Below are positions 47,486-56,166 of a stretch of 64,000 nt of DNA, piece after piece (position 1 is the stretch's first letter; each line of letters opens with the position of its first letter). The notes beneath the pieces were generated by a model. It ran no database searches and had not been told where the DNA came from. It worked only from the letters and a program-made list of their open reading frames with translations. Where the stretch lies: NCBI RefSeq assembly GCF_900119165.1, contig NZ_FPJG01000006.1, positions 4,278,001-4,342,000 on the forward strand. Reading direction: 5' to 3'. The DNA is from Amycolatopsis australiensis (lineage in GTDB: Bacteria; Actinomycetota; Actinomycetes; Mycobacteriales; Pseudonocardiaceae). The translations under genes and the position numbers were made by a program.

Positions 47486-48739
47486 GTGACCACCTCGAGC
47501 GTTGACCGGGCGTCGGCCCCGACCGGCCCCGACGAGTCCCGCTGGCCGGGCCTGGCCACCCCGCCGCACTCCGCGCTGCGCGCCCGGATCGCGGAGGCCC
47601 TGTTCCGCCGCGCGGTCCGTCCCCTCGACCTCCGCGTGACGTTCCCGGACGGCGCCGTGCTCGGCGCCGGCGGGCCCGAATCGCCCGAAATGCGCATCCT
47701 GCGGCCGGCCGCGTTCTTCCACCGCCTCGGCGTCGACGCCAAGATCGGTTTCGGCGAGTCCTACATGGCCGGTGACTGGACCGCGTCCGACCTGGCCGAG
47801 GTCCTCACGCCGTTCGCCGAGCGGATGGCCACCCTGGTCCCGCCCGTGCTGCAGAAGTTCCGCCGGTTCGCCGAGCGCACGCAGCCGCCGTCGGAGGAGA
47901 ACACCCTCGAAGGCGCGCGGGCCAACATCCACCGGCACTACGACCTGTCCAACGACCTGTTCGGCGCCTTCCTCGACGAGTCGATGATGTACTCCTCGGC
48001 GCTGTTCGGCCCCGGCGACGACCTCACCGCCGCCCAGCACCGCAAGATCGACAGCGTCCTCGACTACGCCGGGGTCGGCGAAGGCAGCGAAGTCCTCGAA
48101 ATCGGTACCGGATGGGGTGAACTCGCGATCCGCGCCGCGGCCCGCGGCGCCCGCGTGACGTCACTGACCATTTCGGAGGAACAGCGTTCCCTGGCCACCG
48201 AGCGGATCGCGGCGGCCGGGTTCGCCGACCGCGTCGACGTGAAGCTGTGCGACTACCGCGAGTCGAGCGGGCAGTACGACGCCGTGGTCAGCGTCGAGAT
48301 GATCGAGGCCGTCGGCGCGTCCTACTGGCCCACCTTCTACGCCACGATCGGGCAGCGGCTGCGCCCCGGCGGGCGGTTCGGGCTGCAGGCCATCACCATG
48401 GACCACGACCGGATGCTGGCGGCCTCGCGCACCTACACCTGGATCCACAAGTACATCTTCCCCGGCGGCATCATCCCGTCGGTGCGCTCGATCGAAGAGG
48501 GCATCCGGGCGAACACGCGGCTCCGGCTGGCCGGGATGCGCGAGTTCGGCCAAGACTACGCGCGCACGTTACGGTTGTGGCGCGAACGGTTCCTGCACCG
48601 CTGGGCCGACATCGCCGGGTTCGGGTTCGACGACGTGTTCCGCCGGATGTGGGAGTTCTACCTGGCCTACTCCGAGGCCGGGTTCCGGTCGGGGTACCTC
48701 AAGGTCCACCAGTTCGGATACGAGGCGCCCGTCCGGTAG
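47486..48739 (+). CDS. cyclopropane-fatty-acyl-phospholipid synthase-like methyltransferase
   Basis: A 417-residue SAM-dependent enzyme that adds a methylene across a lipid double bond (CFA synthase), or a related fatty-acid methyltransferase. An N-terminal lipid-binding part (~25-125; GESYMAGDWTASDLAEVL) precedes the methyltransferase core, with NIHRHYDLSNDLFGAFLDESMMYSSA, SAM loop VLEIGTGWGELAI, and SVEMIEAVGASYWPTFYATI. GTG 47486 follows GGAGGGAGAACC. The desaturase at 2220 could supply unsaturated substrates. Confidence 0.92.
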   Translation: MTTSSVDRASAPTGPDESRWPGLATPPHSALRARIAEALFRRAVRPLDLRVTFPDGAVLGAGGPESPEMRILRPAAFFHRLGVDAKIGFGESYMAGDWTASDLAEVLTPFAERMATLVPPVLQKFRRFAERTQPPSEENTLEGARANIHRHYDLSNDLFGAFLDESMMYSSALFGPGDDLTAAQHRKIDSVLDYAGVGEGSEVLEIGTGWGELAIRAAARGARVTSLTISEEQRSLATERIAAAGFADRVDVKLCDYRESSGQYDAVVSVEMIEAVGASYWPTFYATIGQRLRPGGRFGLQAITMDHDRMLAASRTYTWIHKYIFPGGIIPSVRSIEEGIRANTRLRLAGMREFGQDYARTLRLWRERFLHRWADIAGFGFDDVFRRMWEFYLAYSEAGFRSGYLKVHQFGYEAPVR

Positions 48740-48759
48740 CGCACAACCCGACCCGGGTG

Positions 48760-48788
48760 CCGCACGTCCTCTTGTCGAGGACGTGCGG
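48760..48788 (+). terminator. 12-bp-stem hairpin after the CFA-type gene
   Basis: CCGCACGTCCTC and GAGGACGTGCGG pair perfectly with a TTGTC loop. It begins 21 nt after the stop and lacks a U-tract, as is usual for actinobacterial terminators. It ends 41 nt before the LCP gene and may overlap that promoter. Confidence 0.65.
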
Positions 48789-48829
48789 TGTACTGACGAC
48801 GACAGGTTTGTCCGGATCGGGATTGGGTG

Positions 48830-50029
48830 ATGGAGATGACCTACCGTGGCGACGACGGCGGGCGCCGCATGCCGCCCCGGCCTCCCGCACGTCCCCGGGA
48901 GCACCAGCGCGCGCAGATGATGCCGCTGCCCGGGCGCGGCCGCAGCCCCTACGACGAGCGCACCCGCCCGATGGGCGAGCCCGAGCCGCAGTACGCGCCG
49001 CCTCCGCCGCCGCGGCGTGACCCGCCCCGCCCGGCCGACGACTACCCGCCGTCCCGGCCGCCCCGGCGCCGCCGCCGGTGGAGCTTGGGCCGCGTCCTGG
49101 GCGCGCTGGTGCTGGTCTTCGTCGTGTTCCTCGCCGGCATCTGGGTCTACCTGGAGTTCTCCATCAAGCGCGTCGACGCGCTCACCGACTACTCGGGCCG
49201 TCCGGTCGCGGCGTCCGGCACCAACTGGCTGATCGTCGGCTCGGACAGCCGGGAAGGCCTCACGGCGGAGGACGAGGAGCGCCTGGCCACCGGTGACGTC
49301 GCGGCGGCGGGCGGCGGGCAGCGCACCGACACGATCATGGTCGCGCACATCCCGGACAACTCCACCAAGCCGACGCTGCTGTCGCTGCCGCGTGACTCGC
49401 AGGTGAAGATCCCGGGCCACGGCACCAACAAGATCAACGCGGCGTTCTCGCTCGGCGGGCCGTCGCTGCTCGCGCAGACCGTCGAAGGCGCCACCGGCCT
49501 GCACATCGACCACTACGCCGAGATCGGCTTCGGCGGGTTCGCCAAGATCGTCGACGCGATCGGCGGAGTCGACATGTGCATCGACAAGGACATGAACGAC
49601 ACGATGACCGGCATCAGCATCAAGGCGGGCTGCCAGTCGCTCGACGGCCGCTCGGCACTGGGCTTCGTCCGGATGCGCCACAGCGACGCGACCCCGCGCT
49701 CGGACCTCGACCGCGTCGCGAACCAGCGCAAGTTCATCGGCGCGCTGGTCAGCCAGATCGCGAGCCCGGGCACGCTGCTCAACCCGTTCCACTTCTTCCC
49801 GCTGCTGGGTTCGGCCCCGGACGCGCTGACGATGGACTCGGGCGATCACGTCCACAACCTGGTGGGGCTCGCGATCGCGATGCGCGGCATCTCCTCGGGC
49901 GGCGTGGTCACCACGACGGTCCCGGTGACCAGCGCGTCGGCCGAGAACTGGGACAAGAACAAGTCGAAGCAGCTGTTCGACGCGCTGAAGAACGACACCG
50001 AGATCCCGGACAGCGTCATCGTCAATTAA
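48830..50029 (+). CDS. LytR-CpsA-Psr (LCP) family cell-wall glycopolymer ligase
   Basis: A 399-residue membrane-anchored LCP protein that attaches wall polymers such as arabinogalactan to peptidoglycan. A long Pro/Arg-rich cytoplasmic N-terminus (~1-82) leads to one helix (LGRVLGALVLVFVVFLAGIW) and the extracellular LCP domain. Catalytic-type residues sit in IVGSDSREGL, GGQRTDTIMVAHI, LLSLPRDSQVKI and RMRHSDATPRSDLDRVANQRKF. Starts at 48827 (GTG), 48830 (ATG) and 48836 (ATG) are all possible; I took the first ATG. No LytR_C domain follows. Confidence 0.88.
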   Translation: MEMTYRGDDGGRRMPPRPPARPREHQRAQMMPLPGRGRSPYDERTRPMGEPEPQYAPPPPPRRDPPRPADDYPPSRPPRRRRRWSLGRVLGALVLVFVVFLAGIWVYLEFSIKRVDALTDYSGRPVAASGTNWLIVGSDSREGLTAEDEERLATGDVAAAGGGQRTDTIMVAHIPDNSTKPTLLSLPRDSQVKIPGHGTNKINAAFSLGGPSLLAQTVEGATGLHIDHYAEIGFGGFAKIVDAIGGVDMCIDKDMNDTMTGISIKAGCQSLDGRSALGFVRMRHSDATPRSDLDRVANQRKFIGALVSQIASPGTLLNPFHFFPLLGSAPDALTMDSGDHVHNLVGLAIAMRGISSGGVVTTTVPVTSASAENWDKNKSKQLFDALKNDTEIPDSVIVN

Positions 50030-50062
50030 TTCGGGAGCGCCGGGCGGCCCGGCCGGGGCACC

Positions 50063-50599
50063 ATGGAAGCCATGGAGACCCCGGCCGAGCACTACCGCGT
50101 TGACGAATTCTCCCTGGCTCGCTGGCAGTTCGCCGACGAGCCGGACCTCGTCGCGGTGGTCAACGGGTCCCTCGAGCACATCGGCGCGTGGCTGATCTGG
50201 GCGACCGGCGGTTACACGTCCGGCGACTGCGCGGAGTTCCTGCGGCGCAGCCGGGAGAACTGGGAGAGCGGGGAAGCCCACGACTTCGCGATCCGGGTGG
50301 ACGGCGCGCTCGCGGGCGCGGTCGGCCTGATGGCCCGCGAAGGCGGCGTCGAGATCGGGTACTGGCTCGCCCGCGAGTACACCGGCCGCGGCCTGGTCAC
50401 GCGTGCGGTGCGGCTGCTGACGGCGGAGGCGTTCCGGCTCGGCGCCGGCTACGTCGAGATCAAGCACGACGAGCGCAACGTCCGAAGTGGAGCGGTGCCC
50501 GCCCGGCTCGGCTTCACGAAGGTGCGCGAGGAGCCGTCGGAGAAGCAGCGGGCGCCGTCGTGCGCGGGCACGAACTTCGTCTGGCGGCTGTCCGCTTAG
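50063..50599 (+). CDS. GNAT-family N-acetyltransferase (RimJ/RimL-like)
   Basis: A 178-residue acetyltransferase. The acetyl-CoA loop is REYTGRGLVTRAVRLLTAEAF (~108-128), after strand EIGYWLA; KHDERNVRSGAVPARLGFTKV matches the RimJ/L region that normally reads N-x-x-S. The acceptor could be a protein N-terminus or a small amine. ATG 50063 or 50072 may be the start. Its stop overlaps the convergent bcp gene by 4 nt. Confidence 0.85.
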   Translation: MEAMETPAEHYRVDEFSLARWQFADEPDLVAVVNGSLEHIGAWLIWATGGYTSGDCAEFLRRSRENWESGEAHDFAIRVDGALAGAVGLMAREGGVEIGYWLAREYTGRGLVTRAVRLLTAEAFRLGAGYVEIKHDERNVRSGAVPARLGFTKVREEPSEKQRAPSCAGTNFVWRLSA

Positions 50600-51057
50600 G
50601 ACACCTTGTCCCGCTCCCGCAGCACCTTCAGCGCCCGGTCGGCGTGCACGGTGAAGTTCAGCTCGCTCTTGATCTTCCCGAGGATCCTCCGGTCCTCGCC
50701 GATCACGAACGTGACGCGCTTGGCGTGCAGCGGCAGCAGCTTCCGCCAGACACCGAACCGCTTCGCGACCTCGCCGTCCACATCGGACAGCAGGGGGTAG
50801 CCGAAGCCGTTGGCCTCGGCGAACCGCCGCTGCTTGGCGACCTCGTCCGGGCTGATCCCGACGCGGTGCGCGCCGACCTCGGCGAACTCGGCGGCGAGGT
50901 CGCGGAAGTGGCAGCTCTCGGCCGTGCAGCCGGTCGTCATCGCGGCGGGGTAGAAGAAGAGCACGACCGGGCCGGTGGCCAGGAAGTCCGACAGCGTGCG
51001 GTCGCGGCCCCGGTCGTCGGGCAGGGTGAAGTCGGGGGCGAGGTCTCCGGCGTCCAT
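50596..51057 (-). CDS. bcp: thioredoxin-dependent thiol peroxidase (Bcp/PrxQ)
   Basis: A 153-residue peroxiredoxin that reduces hydrogen and organic peroxides. Peroxidatic Cys44 and resolving Cys49 lie in MTTGCTAESCHFRD, the Bcp-type C-x4-C arrangement, preceded by FYPAAMTTG and followed by VGISPDEVAKQRRFAEANGF. ATG 51057 starts MDAGDLAPDFTLPDDRG. A 56-bp gap separates it from the PAS-GGDEF-EAL gene upstream on the same strand. Confidence 0.93.
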   Translation of the reverse strand: MDAGDLAPDFTLPDDRGRDRTLSDFLATGPVVLFFYPAAMTTGCTAESCHFRDLAAEFAEVGAHRVGISPDEVAKQRRFAEANGFGYPLLSDVDGEVAKRFGVWRKLLPLHAKRVTFVIGEDRRILGKIKSELNFTVHADRALKVLRERDKVS

Positions 51058-51113
51058 GGAGGTCCCTTTCGTGGGCGGCAGCACCCATCCTGGTCCTGGC
51101 CGCCGCGCCGGCG

Positions 51114-52979
51114 TCAGCCGGGGTGGCGGGCGATGAGCTCGTCGACCTCGTCGCCGGTGGCCGAGTCGGTGACGAACGGGCCGCGGGCCGCCACCACGCC
51201 CAGCTGCCGCAGGCGGGCCGCCTGTTCGGCGGTGCGGACGCCCTCCGCGCCGACCCGCAGCTTCAGCTCGCGGGCCCGGGTCACCAGCTGCGTCAGGTGC
51301 CGGATGTCGGGCTCGGCCGGCGAGTCCGTGTCCAGCGCGTCGACCACCGCGCCCGAGAGGATCACGTGCCGCACCGGCAGGCGGTGCTGCGGGATCAGCT
51401 CCAGATCCGCCGAGCCGGAGATCGTCAGCACCAGCTGCGTACCCAGGTCGGCCAGGACCGCGAACGACTCGAGGACCTCGCCGCGCGGGTCGAGCAGCGA
51501 GTCGCGGTCGGTGCACAGGCGCAGCGCGTTCGCCGGCAGCTCGTGCTTGTCCAGCTGCTCCTTCACCAGCAGCACCAGGTCGGGGTCGATGGCCAGCCGG
51601 GTCGGGAGCCGGACGCACACGTCCGGGGCCGCGTCGCCGAAGCGGGTGCGCCAGCGGGACGTCGCCGCCAGTGACTCGGCCAGCAGCCAGCGCCCGAGCG
51701 GCACCGTCATGCCCGTCGTCTGGGCCAGCGGGTAGAACTCGTCGGAGTCCAGCTCGCCCTTCTCCGGGTGGTTCCACCGCAGCCCGGCGTTGACCGCCGC
51801 GAGGCGGTCCGGGTCGGCGAGCTTCACCGTCGGCTGGTAGATCAGCGAGAACTCGCCGTTCTCCAGCGCGCCGGCGATCACCGCGCCCAGCTGGTAGCGG
51901 CCGCGGTCGCGGGCGTCGAGCTCCGGGTCGAACAGCATCCACTGGGCCTTGCCGGCCTCCTTGGCCCGGTGCAGCGCGATCTCCGCCGCGCGCAGCAGTT
52001 CCGCCGCGCCGCCCTCGACGGCCGCGCGCACGACGATGCCCGCGCTCGCGCTCACGCCGATGCCGTGCCCGCCGAGGTAGATCGGCTCGTTGAGGTCCTC
52101 CAGCGCGCGTTCGACGAGCTGGATGACCTTGGTGGCGGTGAGTTCTCCCCGCAGCAGCACCGCGAAGCCGTCGCCGGACAGCCGCGCGACGAACCCGTCG
52201 TGGTGGCCGGTGAACACCGCCGACAGCTTGCCCGCGACCCCGCGCAGCACCTGGTCGCCGACGCCGGCGCCGAGGCCGTCGTTGATCACCTTGAAGCCGT
52301 CGACGTCGAGGTAGATCAGCGCGATGTCGTCGCGCGCGCCGGCGCCGAGCGCGGCTTCGAGCTTGGTGCTGAACGAAGACGCGTTGGGCAGCCCGGTCAG
52401 CGGGTCGTGCACGTTCTGGTGCAGCAGCCGTTCCTGGAGCAGGTGCAGCTCGTTCGCGTCGGACACCATCAGCACCGGGTAGACCGACCCCGGCCGGTCG
52501 CCGGGCAGCGGGGCCAGCGTGACGTCGGTCCACAGCTGCCCGTCCTCGGTGTGGTCGAGCAGCATCCGCTCCTGGTAGCGGTCACGTCCGGCGCGCACCA
52601 GTTCGAGCCCGGCCTTGAGCCGGGAGACGTCGTGGTCGGTCGAGCCGAGCTCGGTGATGTGCCGTCCGCGCAGCTTCTCCGGCGAGCAGCCGAGCAGCTG
52701 CCCGAGCGCGAGGTTGGCCTCGACGATCTCGCCGTCCGGATCGGCGAGCGCGATGCCCATCGGCGACGCGGCGTAGAGCGCGGTGAAGCGCTGCAGGGCA
52801 CCGTCGTGCCCCGAGCCGGCGTGGCCGACGGCGTCGTGCGCGACCTCCAGCAGGAGCTGCTCCAGCTCCTCGGGGGGAAGTGTTACTCCTTTGGTGTCGG
52901 CCAACGTCGCCGCCCACCGGCGCGCCACGTCCAGCAGTCCTGGCGCGGCACCGGGCTCAGGCACACTCCACCTCTTCAC
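51114..52979 (-). CDS. PAS-GGDEF-EAL protein with both enzymatic domains degenerate
   Basis: A 621-residue cytosolic protein. A PAS domain (~62-175; ALYAASPMGIALADPDGEIVEANLALG) is followed by GGDEF (~185-345), whose A-site reads LSGDGF instead of GGDEF although LDVDGFKVINDGLG remains. An EAL-like domain (~360-605) reads NAGLRW where EALLRW is expected, lacks LEITE (LCTDRD) and DDFGTG (ISGSAD), but keeps AEGV. Neither synthesis nor hydrolysis of c-di-GMP is likely. The start is GTG 52979, with GTG 52964 an alternative. Confidence 0.87.
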   Translation of the reverse strand: MKRWSVPEPGAAPGLLDVARRWAATLADTKGVTLPPEELEQLLLEVAHDAVGHAGSGHDGALQRFTALYAASPMGIALADPDGEIVEANLALGQLLGCSPEKLRGRHITELGSTDHDVSRLKAGLELVRAGRDRYQERMLLDHTEDGQLWTDVTLAPLPGDRPGSVYPVLMVSDANELHLLQERLLHQNVHDPLTGLPNASSFSTKLEAALGAGARDDIALIYLDVDGFKVINDGLGAGVGDQVLRGVAGKLSAVFTGHHDGFVARLSGDGFAVLLRGELTATKVIQLVERALEDLNEPIYLGGHGIGVSASAGIVVRAAVEGGAAELLRAAEIALHRAKEAGKAQWMLFDPELDARDRGRYQLGAVIAGALENGEFSLIYQPTVKLADPDRLAAVNAGLRWNHPEKGELDSDEFYPLAQTTGMTVPLGRWLLAESLAATSRWRTRFGDAAPDVCVRLPTRLAIDPDLVLLVKEQLDKHELPANALRLCTDRDSLLDPRGEVLESFAVLADLGTQLVLTISGSADLELIPQHRLPVRHVILSGAVVDALDTDSPAEPDIRHLTQLVTRARELKLRVGAEGVRTAEQAARLRQLGVVAARGPFVTDSATGDEVDELIARHPG

Positions 52980-53165
52980 GCACAGGTCAGGCCAGTTCAG
53001 GCACGGTCTCGGGGATCATGACGCCACACTAGGTACCCCTCGGCCGCGACCGATGCCACGCCATCATGCGCGTCACGGGGTGTCTACCGGCTGAACGAGT
53101 GAACGAATCTCCACAAGCGGTGACGTTTTGTCACAGCCCGTATGCGGTGGCAGACACTCTGCGGG
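52980..53165 (-). promoter_or_regulatory. intergenic region before the PAS-GGDEF-EAL gene
   Basis: 186 bp without a gene. GTGAC-GTTTT-GTCAC (53120-53134) is a small perfect hairpin 32 nt beyond the P450 stop and could help terminate P450 transcription. I see no convincing -35/-10 pair. Confidence 0.35.
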
Positions 53166-54623
53166 TCAGCGAGGGGTCAGGCGCACCGGGAGGCCGTCCG
53201 CGGGCACCGGCAGGGACACGTAGTCCCAGCGCGCGGTGTAACTCTCCGGAACCGACCAGCGGTAGGCGCGCAGCATTTCGTGCATCAGCAACTTCACCTC
53301 GAGACCGCCGAAGTGGAGGCCGATGCACTTGTGCGCGCCGCCGCCGAAGGGCAGCCACGCCATCCGGTGCGACTTGTCCTCGCGGCGCGGCTCGGCGAAC
53401 CGCTCGGGGTCGAAGCGGAACGGGTCGGTCCAGCACTCCGGCGCGAAGTGGTTCACCGTCGGCGAGACCCCGACCAGCGTGCCCGCCGGGAGGTAGTGGC
53501 CGAGCACCTCGGTGTCCTTGACGGTCTTGCGGGCCAGCGACGGCACCGGCGCCACCAGCCGCAGCGCCTCCTTCATGACGAGGTCGAGGGTCTCGAGCCG
53601 GTCGACGGCCTCGATGCCGGGCACGTCGTCGCCGAGGGCCAGGGACTCCTCGCGGGCGCGCTCCTGCCACTCCGGGTGCTTCGCGAGGTAGTAGGCCATG
53701 GCAGTGCTGGTGATGGTCGTCGTGTCGTGCGCCGCCATCATCAGGAAGATCATGTGGTTGACGACGTCGGTGTCGGTGAACCGGTCGCCGTCCTCGGTGG
53801 TGGCGTGGCAGAGGGCGGTGAAGAGGTCGTCGCCGTCGGAAACGCGCTTGGCGGGCAGGGTCTCGCCGAAGTAGCGCTCGAGCACGCGACGGCCGTGCAG
53901 CCCGGCCGACCAGCGCCCGCCGGGCACGGGGACGCGCACGAGCGCGGTCCCGGCGCGCACGGAGCTGACGAAGGCGCGGTTGATCCGGGCCGCGTCGGCG
54001 CCGCTGCGCATGCCCATGAACACGCGGGTCGCCACGTCGAGGGTCAGCTGCTTGAGCGCCCAGTACAGCCGCGGCCGCCCGGCACCCCACCGTGCGATGC
54101 CTTCGCGCAGCGCGGGGCCCATCTCGCCGACATAGCCGCTCAGCCGCGGCCGCGTGAAGGCCTCCTGCATGATCCGGCGGTGCAGGTGGTGCTCGCCGAA
54201 GTCCATCAGCATCAGGCCGCGCTCGAAGAACTTCTCGATGAAGAACTTCCAGCCCTCCTGCGAGAACGCCTTGTCCTTGTTGACGAGCGCGATCTGGGTG
54301 GCCTCCGGGCCGGACAGCGTGACGATCCGGCGGCCGAAGCCGCCGGTCCACGACACCGGGCCGTAGAGCTCGTGGCGGCGCAGGGCGAACTGGATGCCGA
54401 AGCGCATCATCTCCGGCATGTGCCCGACCAGCGGCGGCCCTTCGTCGCCGAGCACGGGCTTCAGGCCGCTCCCGGCGGGCGGCGCGGCGAGCTCCTTGAC
54501 CGGCCAGCGCGACCGCAGCCACCGCTCGTCGACCCCGCGGGGGAGCGGGATCGCCGTCAACGGCGGTACGCGTTCCCGCAGTGCTTCGGCGGCTCGGCTC
54601 ACGGTGCCCGGCAAAGTGACCAT
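53166..54623 (-). CDS. cytochrome P450
   Basis: A 485-residue soluble heme monooxygenase. The I-helix is FLMMAAHDTTTITSTAMAYYL (oxygen-binding Asp-Thr), ExxR is MKEALRLVAP, the meander is FRFDPERF, and the heme loop is FGGGAHKCIGLHFGG with the axial Cys. ATG 54623 starts 17 nt after the AraC stop, so both are one operon. It resembles the longer CYP families that act on fatty acids or steroids, but I cannot name the family. Redox partners are not adjacent. Confidence 0.92.
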   Translation of the reverse strand: MVTLPGTVSRAAEALRERVPPLTAIPLPRGVDERWLRSRWPVKELAAPPAGSGLKPVLGDEGPPLVGHMPEMMRFGIQFALRRHELYGPVSWTGGFGRRIVTLSGPEATQIALVNKDKAFSQEGWKFFIEKFFERGLMLMDFGEHHLHRRIMQEAFTRPRLSGYVGEMGPALREGIARWGAGRPRLYWALKQLTLDVATRVFMGMRSGADAARINRAFVSSVRAGTALVRVPVPGGRWSAGLHGRRVLERYFGETLPAKRVSDGDDLFTALCHATTEDGDRFTDTDVVNHMIFLMMAAHDTTTITSTAMAYYLAKHPEWQERAREESLALGDDVPGIEAVDRLETLDLVMKEALRLVAPVPSLARKTVKDTEVLGHYLPAGTLVGVSPTVNHFAPECWTDPFRFDPERFAEPRREDKSHRMAWLPFGGGAHKCIGLHFGGLEVKLLMHEMLRAYRWSVPESYTARWDYVSLPVPADGLPVRLTPR

Positions 54624-54640
54624 CTCCCCGCTGAGATCGG

Positions 54641-55624
54641 CTACCCCTCCACGATGCACGCTTGTTGACGGTCTGACAACACCTGGGTGGCCCTCTTTTC
54701 GGGTGGCTTCCCGGCGCGCCGGGCCTCGCTCGGCGTGACCCCGCGGACCCGCTTGAACGCCGCGCTGAACCCGAAGGCGTCGGCGTACCCGACGGCGCGG
54801 GCGACTTCGGCGACGGTGACGTCGTCCGGCCCGGTCAGCAGGTCGGCCGCGAGCGCCATGCGCCACCGGGTGAGGTAGGCCAGCGGCGGCTCGCCGACCA
54901 GGTCGGCGAAGCGCTTGGCGAGCGTCGAGCGCGAGACGCCGGTCCGGGCCGCCAGCGCGGCGACGGTCCACGGCGCCGCCGGATCGGCGTGCAGCAGGCG
55001 CAGCGCGTGGCCGGCCACCGGGTCCCGCCGGGCGGTCCACCACGACGGCGGTTCGCCACCGGGCCGGTCGAACCACGCGCGCAGCGTGCAGACCAGCAGC
55101 CAGTCGAGCAGCCGGTCGAGGACGACCTGCTGGCCCGGCGCGTCGACGGCGACTTCGGCGGCGAGGTGGTCGAGCACGGCGTCGCCGGTGCCGCCGCCGT
55201 CGACGCGCAGCACGACGGGCAGCGCGTCCAGCAGCGGACGGCTGATCTCGCCGCCCGCCGGGTAGGCGCCGACGATCACGGTGGTCGGGCCGTCGCCGGG
55301 GTCGTGCCAGCCCCGCCGGTGCACCGTCCCGCCCGCTTCCGGGACCGCGCAGTGCTCGCCGCACGCGACCGGCTCGGCCGGGGTGCCGACCTCGTCGACG
55401 AAGGTGAAGGTGCCGGGACCGCGTACGAGAACCGTGTCGTAGGCGCGAAGCGGCTCCGGCGTGCCGTGCTCGGGCACGATCCAGCCCTCGCCGGTGAGCA
55501 CGGTGCAGAGGGTCAGCGGCGCGCCGTCGACGAAGTGCAGCGCCCACGGCGGGGAGAGGGCCGAGCTGCCGAACAGCGAGCCGTGGGCGCGCACACCGCG
55601 GAAGAGGTCCTCGAAGACGTCCAC
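54641..55624 (-). CDS. AraC-family regulator with cupin-type sensor domain
   Basis: A 327-residue regulator. The N-terminal ~185 residues form an AraC-binding-like cupin (FGSSALSPPWALHFVDGAPLTLCTVL, AYDTVLVRGPGTFTFVDE) with cysteines in CGEHCAV. The C-terminal ~100 residues carry two HTH units (WTVAALAARTGVSRSTLAKRF and VTVAEVARAVGYADAFGFSAAFKRVRGVTP). GTG 55624 lies 7 nt after TAACCT (55632-55637, minus strand), a leaderless spacing. It probably controls the P450 gene that follows in the same operon. Confidence 0.9.
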   Translation of the reverse strand: MDVFEDLFRGVRAHGSLFGSSALSPPWALHFVDGAPLTLCTVLTGEGWIVPEHGTPEPLRAYDTVLVRGPGTFTFVDEVGTPAEPVACGEHCAVPEAGGTVHRRGWHDPGDGPTTVIVGAYPAGGEISRPLLDALPVVLRVDGGGTGDAVLDHLAAEVAVDAPGQQVVLDRLLDWLLVCTLRAWFDRPGGEPPSWWTARRDPVAGHALRLLHADPAAPWTVAALAARTGVSRSTLAKRFADLVGEPPLAYLTRWRMALAADLLTGPDDVTVAEVARAVGYADAFGFSAAFKRVRGVTPSEARRAGKPPEKRATQVLSDRQQACIVEG

Positions 55625-55706
55625 CGCGCCGAGGTTAGACGAATACGCAGGCGTTCCGGTGTCTCGGCTATGGGATCGTCCGGGCCGGCCGGGTTGAATC
55701 GCCGTC

Positions 55707-56111
55707 ATGGACGTACTGACCACCGACGATCTCGAGTTGCTCCGCCGCCCGTTGCACGGGTTCCTGACCGTGGCCGCGGGTGAGCCCCGCCCGGTGTGGT
55801 ACGAGACGGCCGACGACGGCACGATCCAGCTGATCACGGAGCCGGACGCGCCGAAGGTGCGCCGGCTGCGCCGCGACCCGCGCGCGTCGATCGTCGTCGC
55901 GGCGCCGGTGGGGGAGCGTGAACGCTGGGTGTCGGTCGCCGGGCGCGTCTCGATCGAATCCGATGGCGCGCACGACCTGGCCGCCCGGCTGGCGGGCCGG
56001 TACTGGGACCTGGCCGACCCGGTCCGCGCCGGCGACCTCGCCGGAATCCTGGCCATGGACCAGGTCCGGCTGGTGATCCACCCCGAGACCGTGCGCCGCT
56101 ACGCGTACTGA
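55707..56111 (+). CDS. PPOX-class (pyridoxamine 5'-phosphate oxidase-like) protein
   Basis: A 134-residue split-barrel flavin- or F420-binding protein. The sequence follows the short F420/FMN PPOX family: FLTVAAGEPRPVWYETADDGTIQLITE, KVRRLRRDPRASIVVAAP, and a closing VRLVIHPETVRRY. The actual cofactor and substrate are not shown. It is divergent from AraC across 82 bp and convergent with nrdB, separated from it by a strong bidirectional terminator. Confidence 0.82.
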   Translation: MDVLTTDDLELLRRPLHGFLTVAAGEPRPVWYETADDGTIQLITEPDAPKVRRLRRDPRASIVVAAPVGERERWVSVAGRVSIESDGAHDLAARLAGRYWDLADPVRAGDLAGILAMDQVRLVIHPETVRRYAY

Positions 56112-56117
56112 CCGGAA

Positions 56118-56151
56118 AAGCCACGCCCCTGGCGCACCGGGGGCGTGGCTT
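56118..56151. terminator. bidirectional terminator between the PPOX gene and nrdB
   Basis: AAGCCACGCCCC and GGGGCGTGGCTT form a perfect 12-bp stem with a 10-nt loop. A-rich bases precede it and T-rich bases follow, so it can stop both convergent transcripts. Confidence 0.85.
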
Positions 56152-56166
56152 CGTTCCGCCGGGAGG

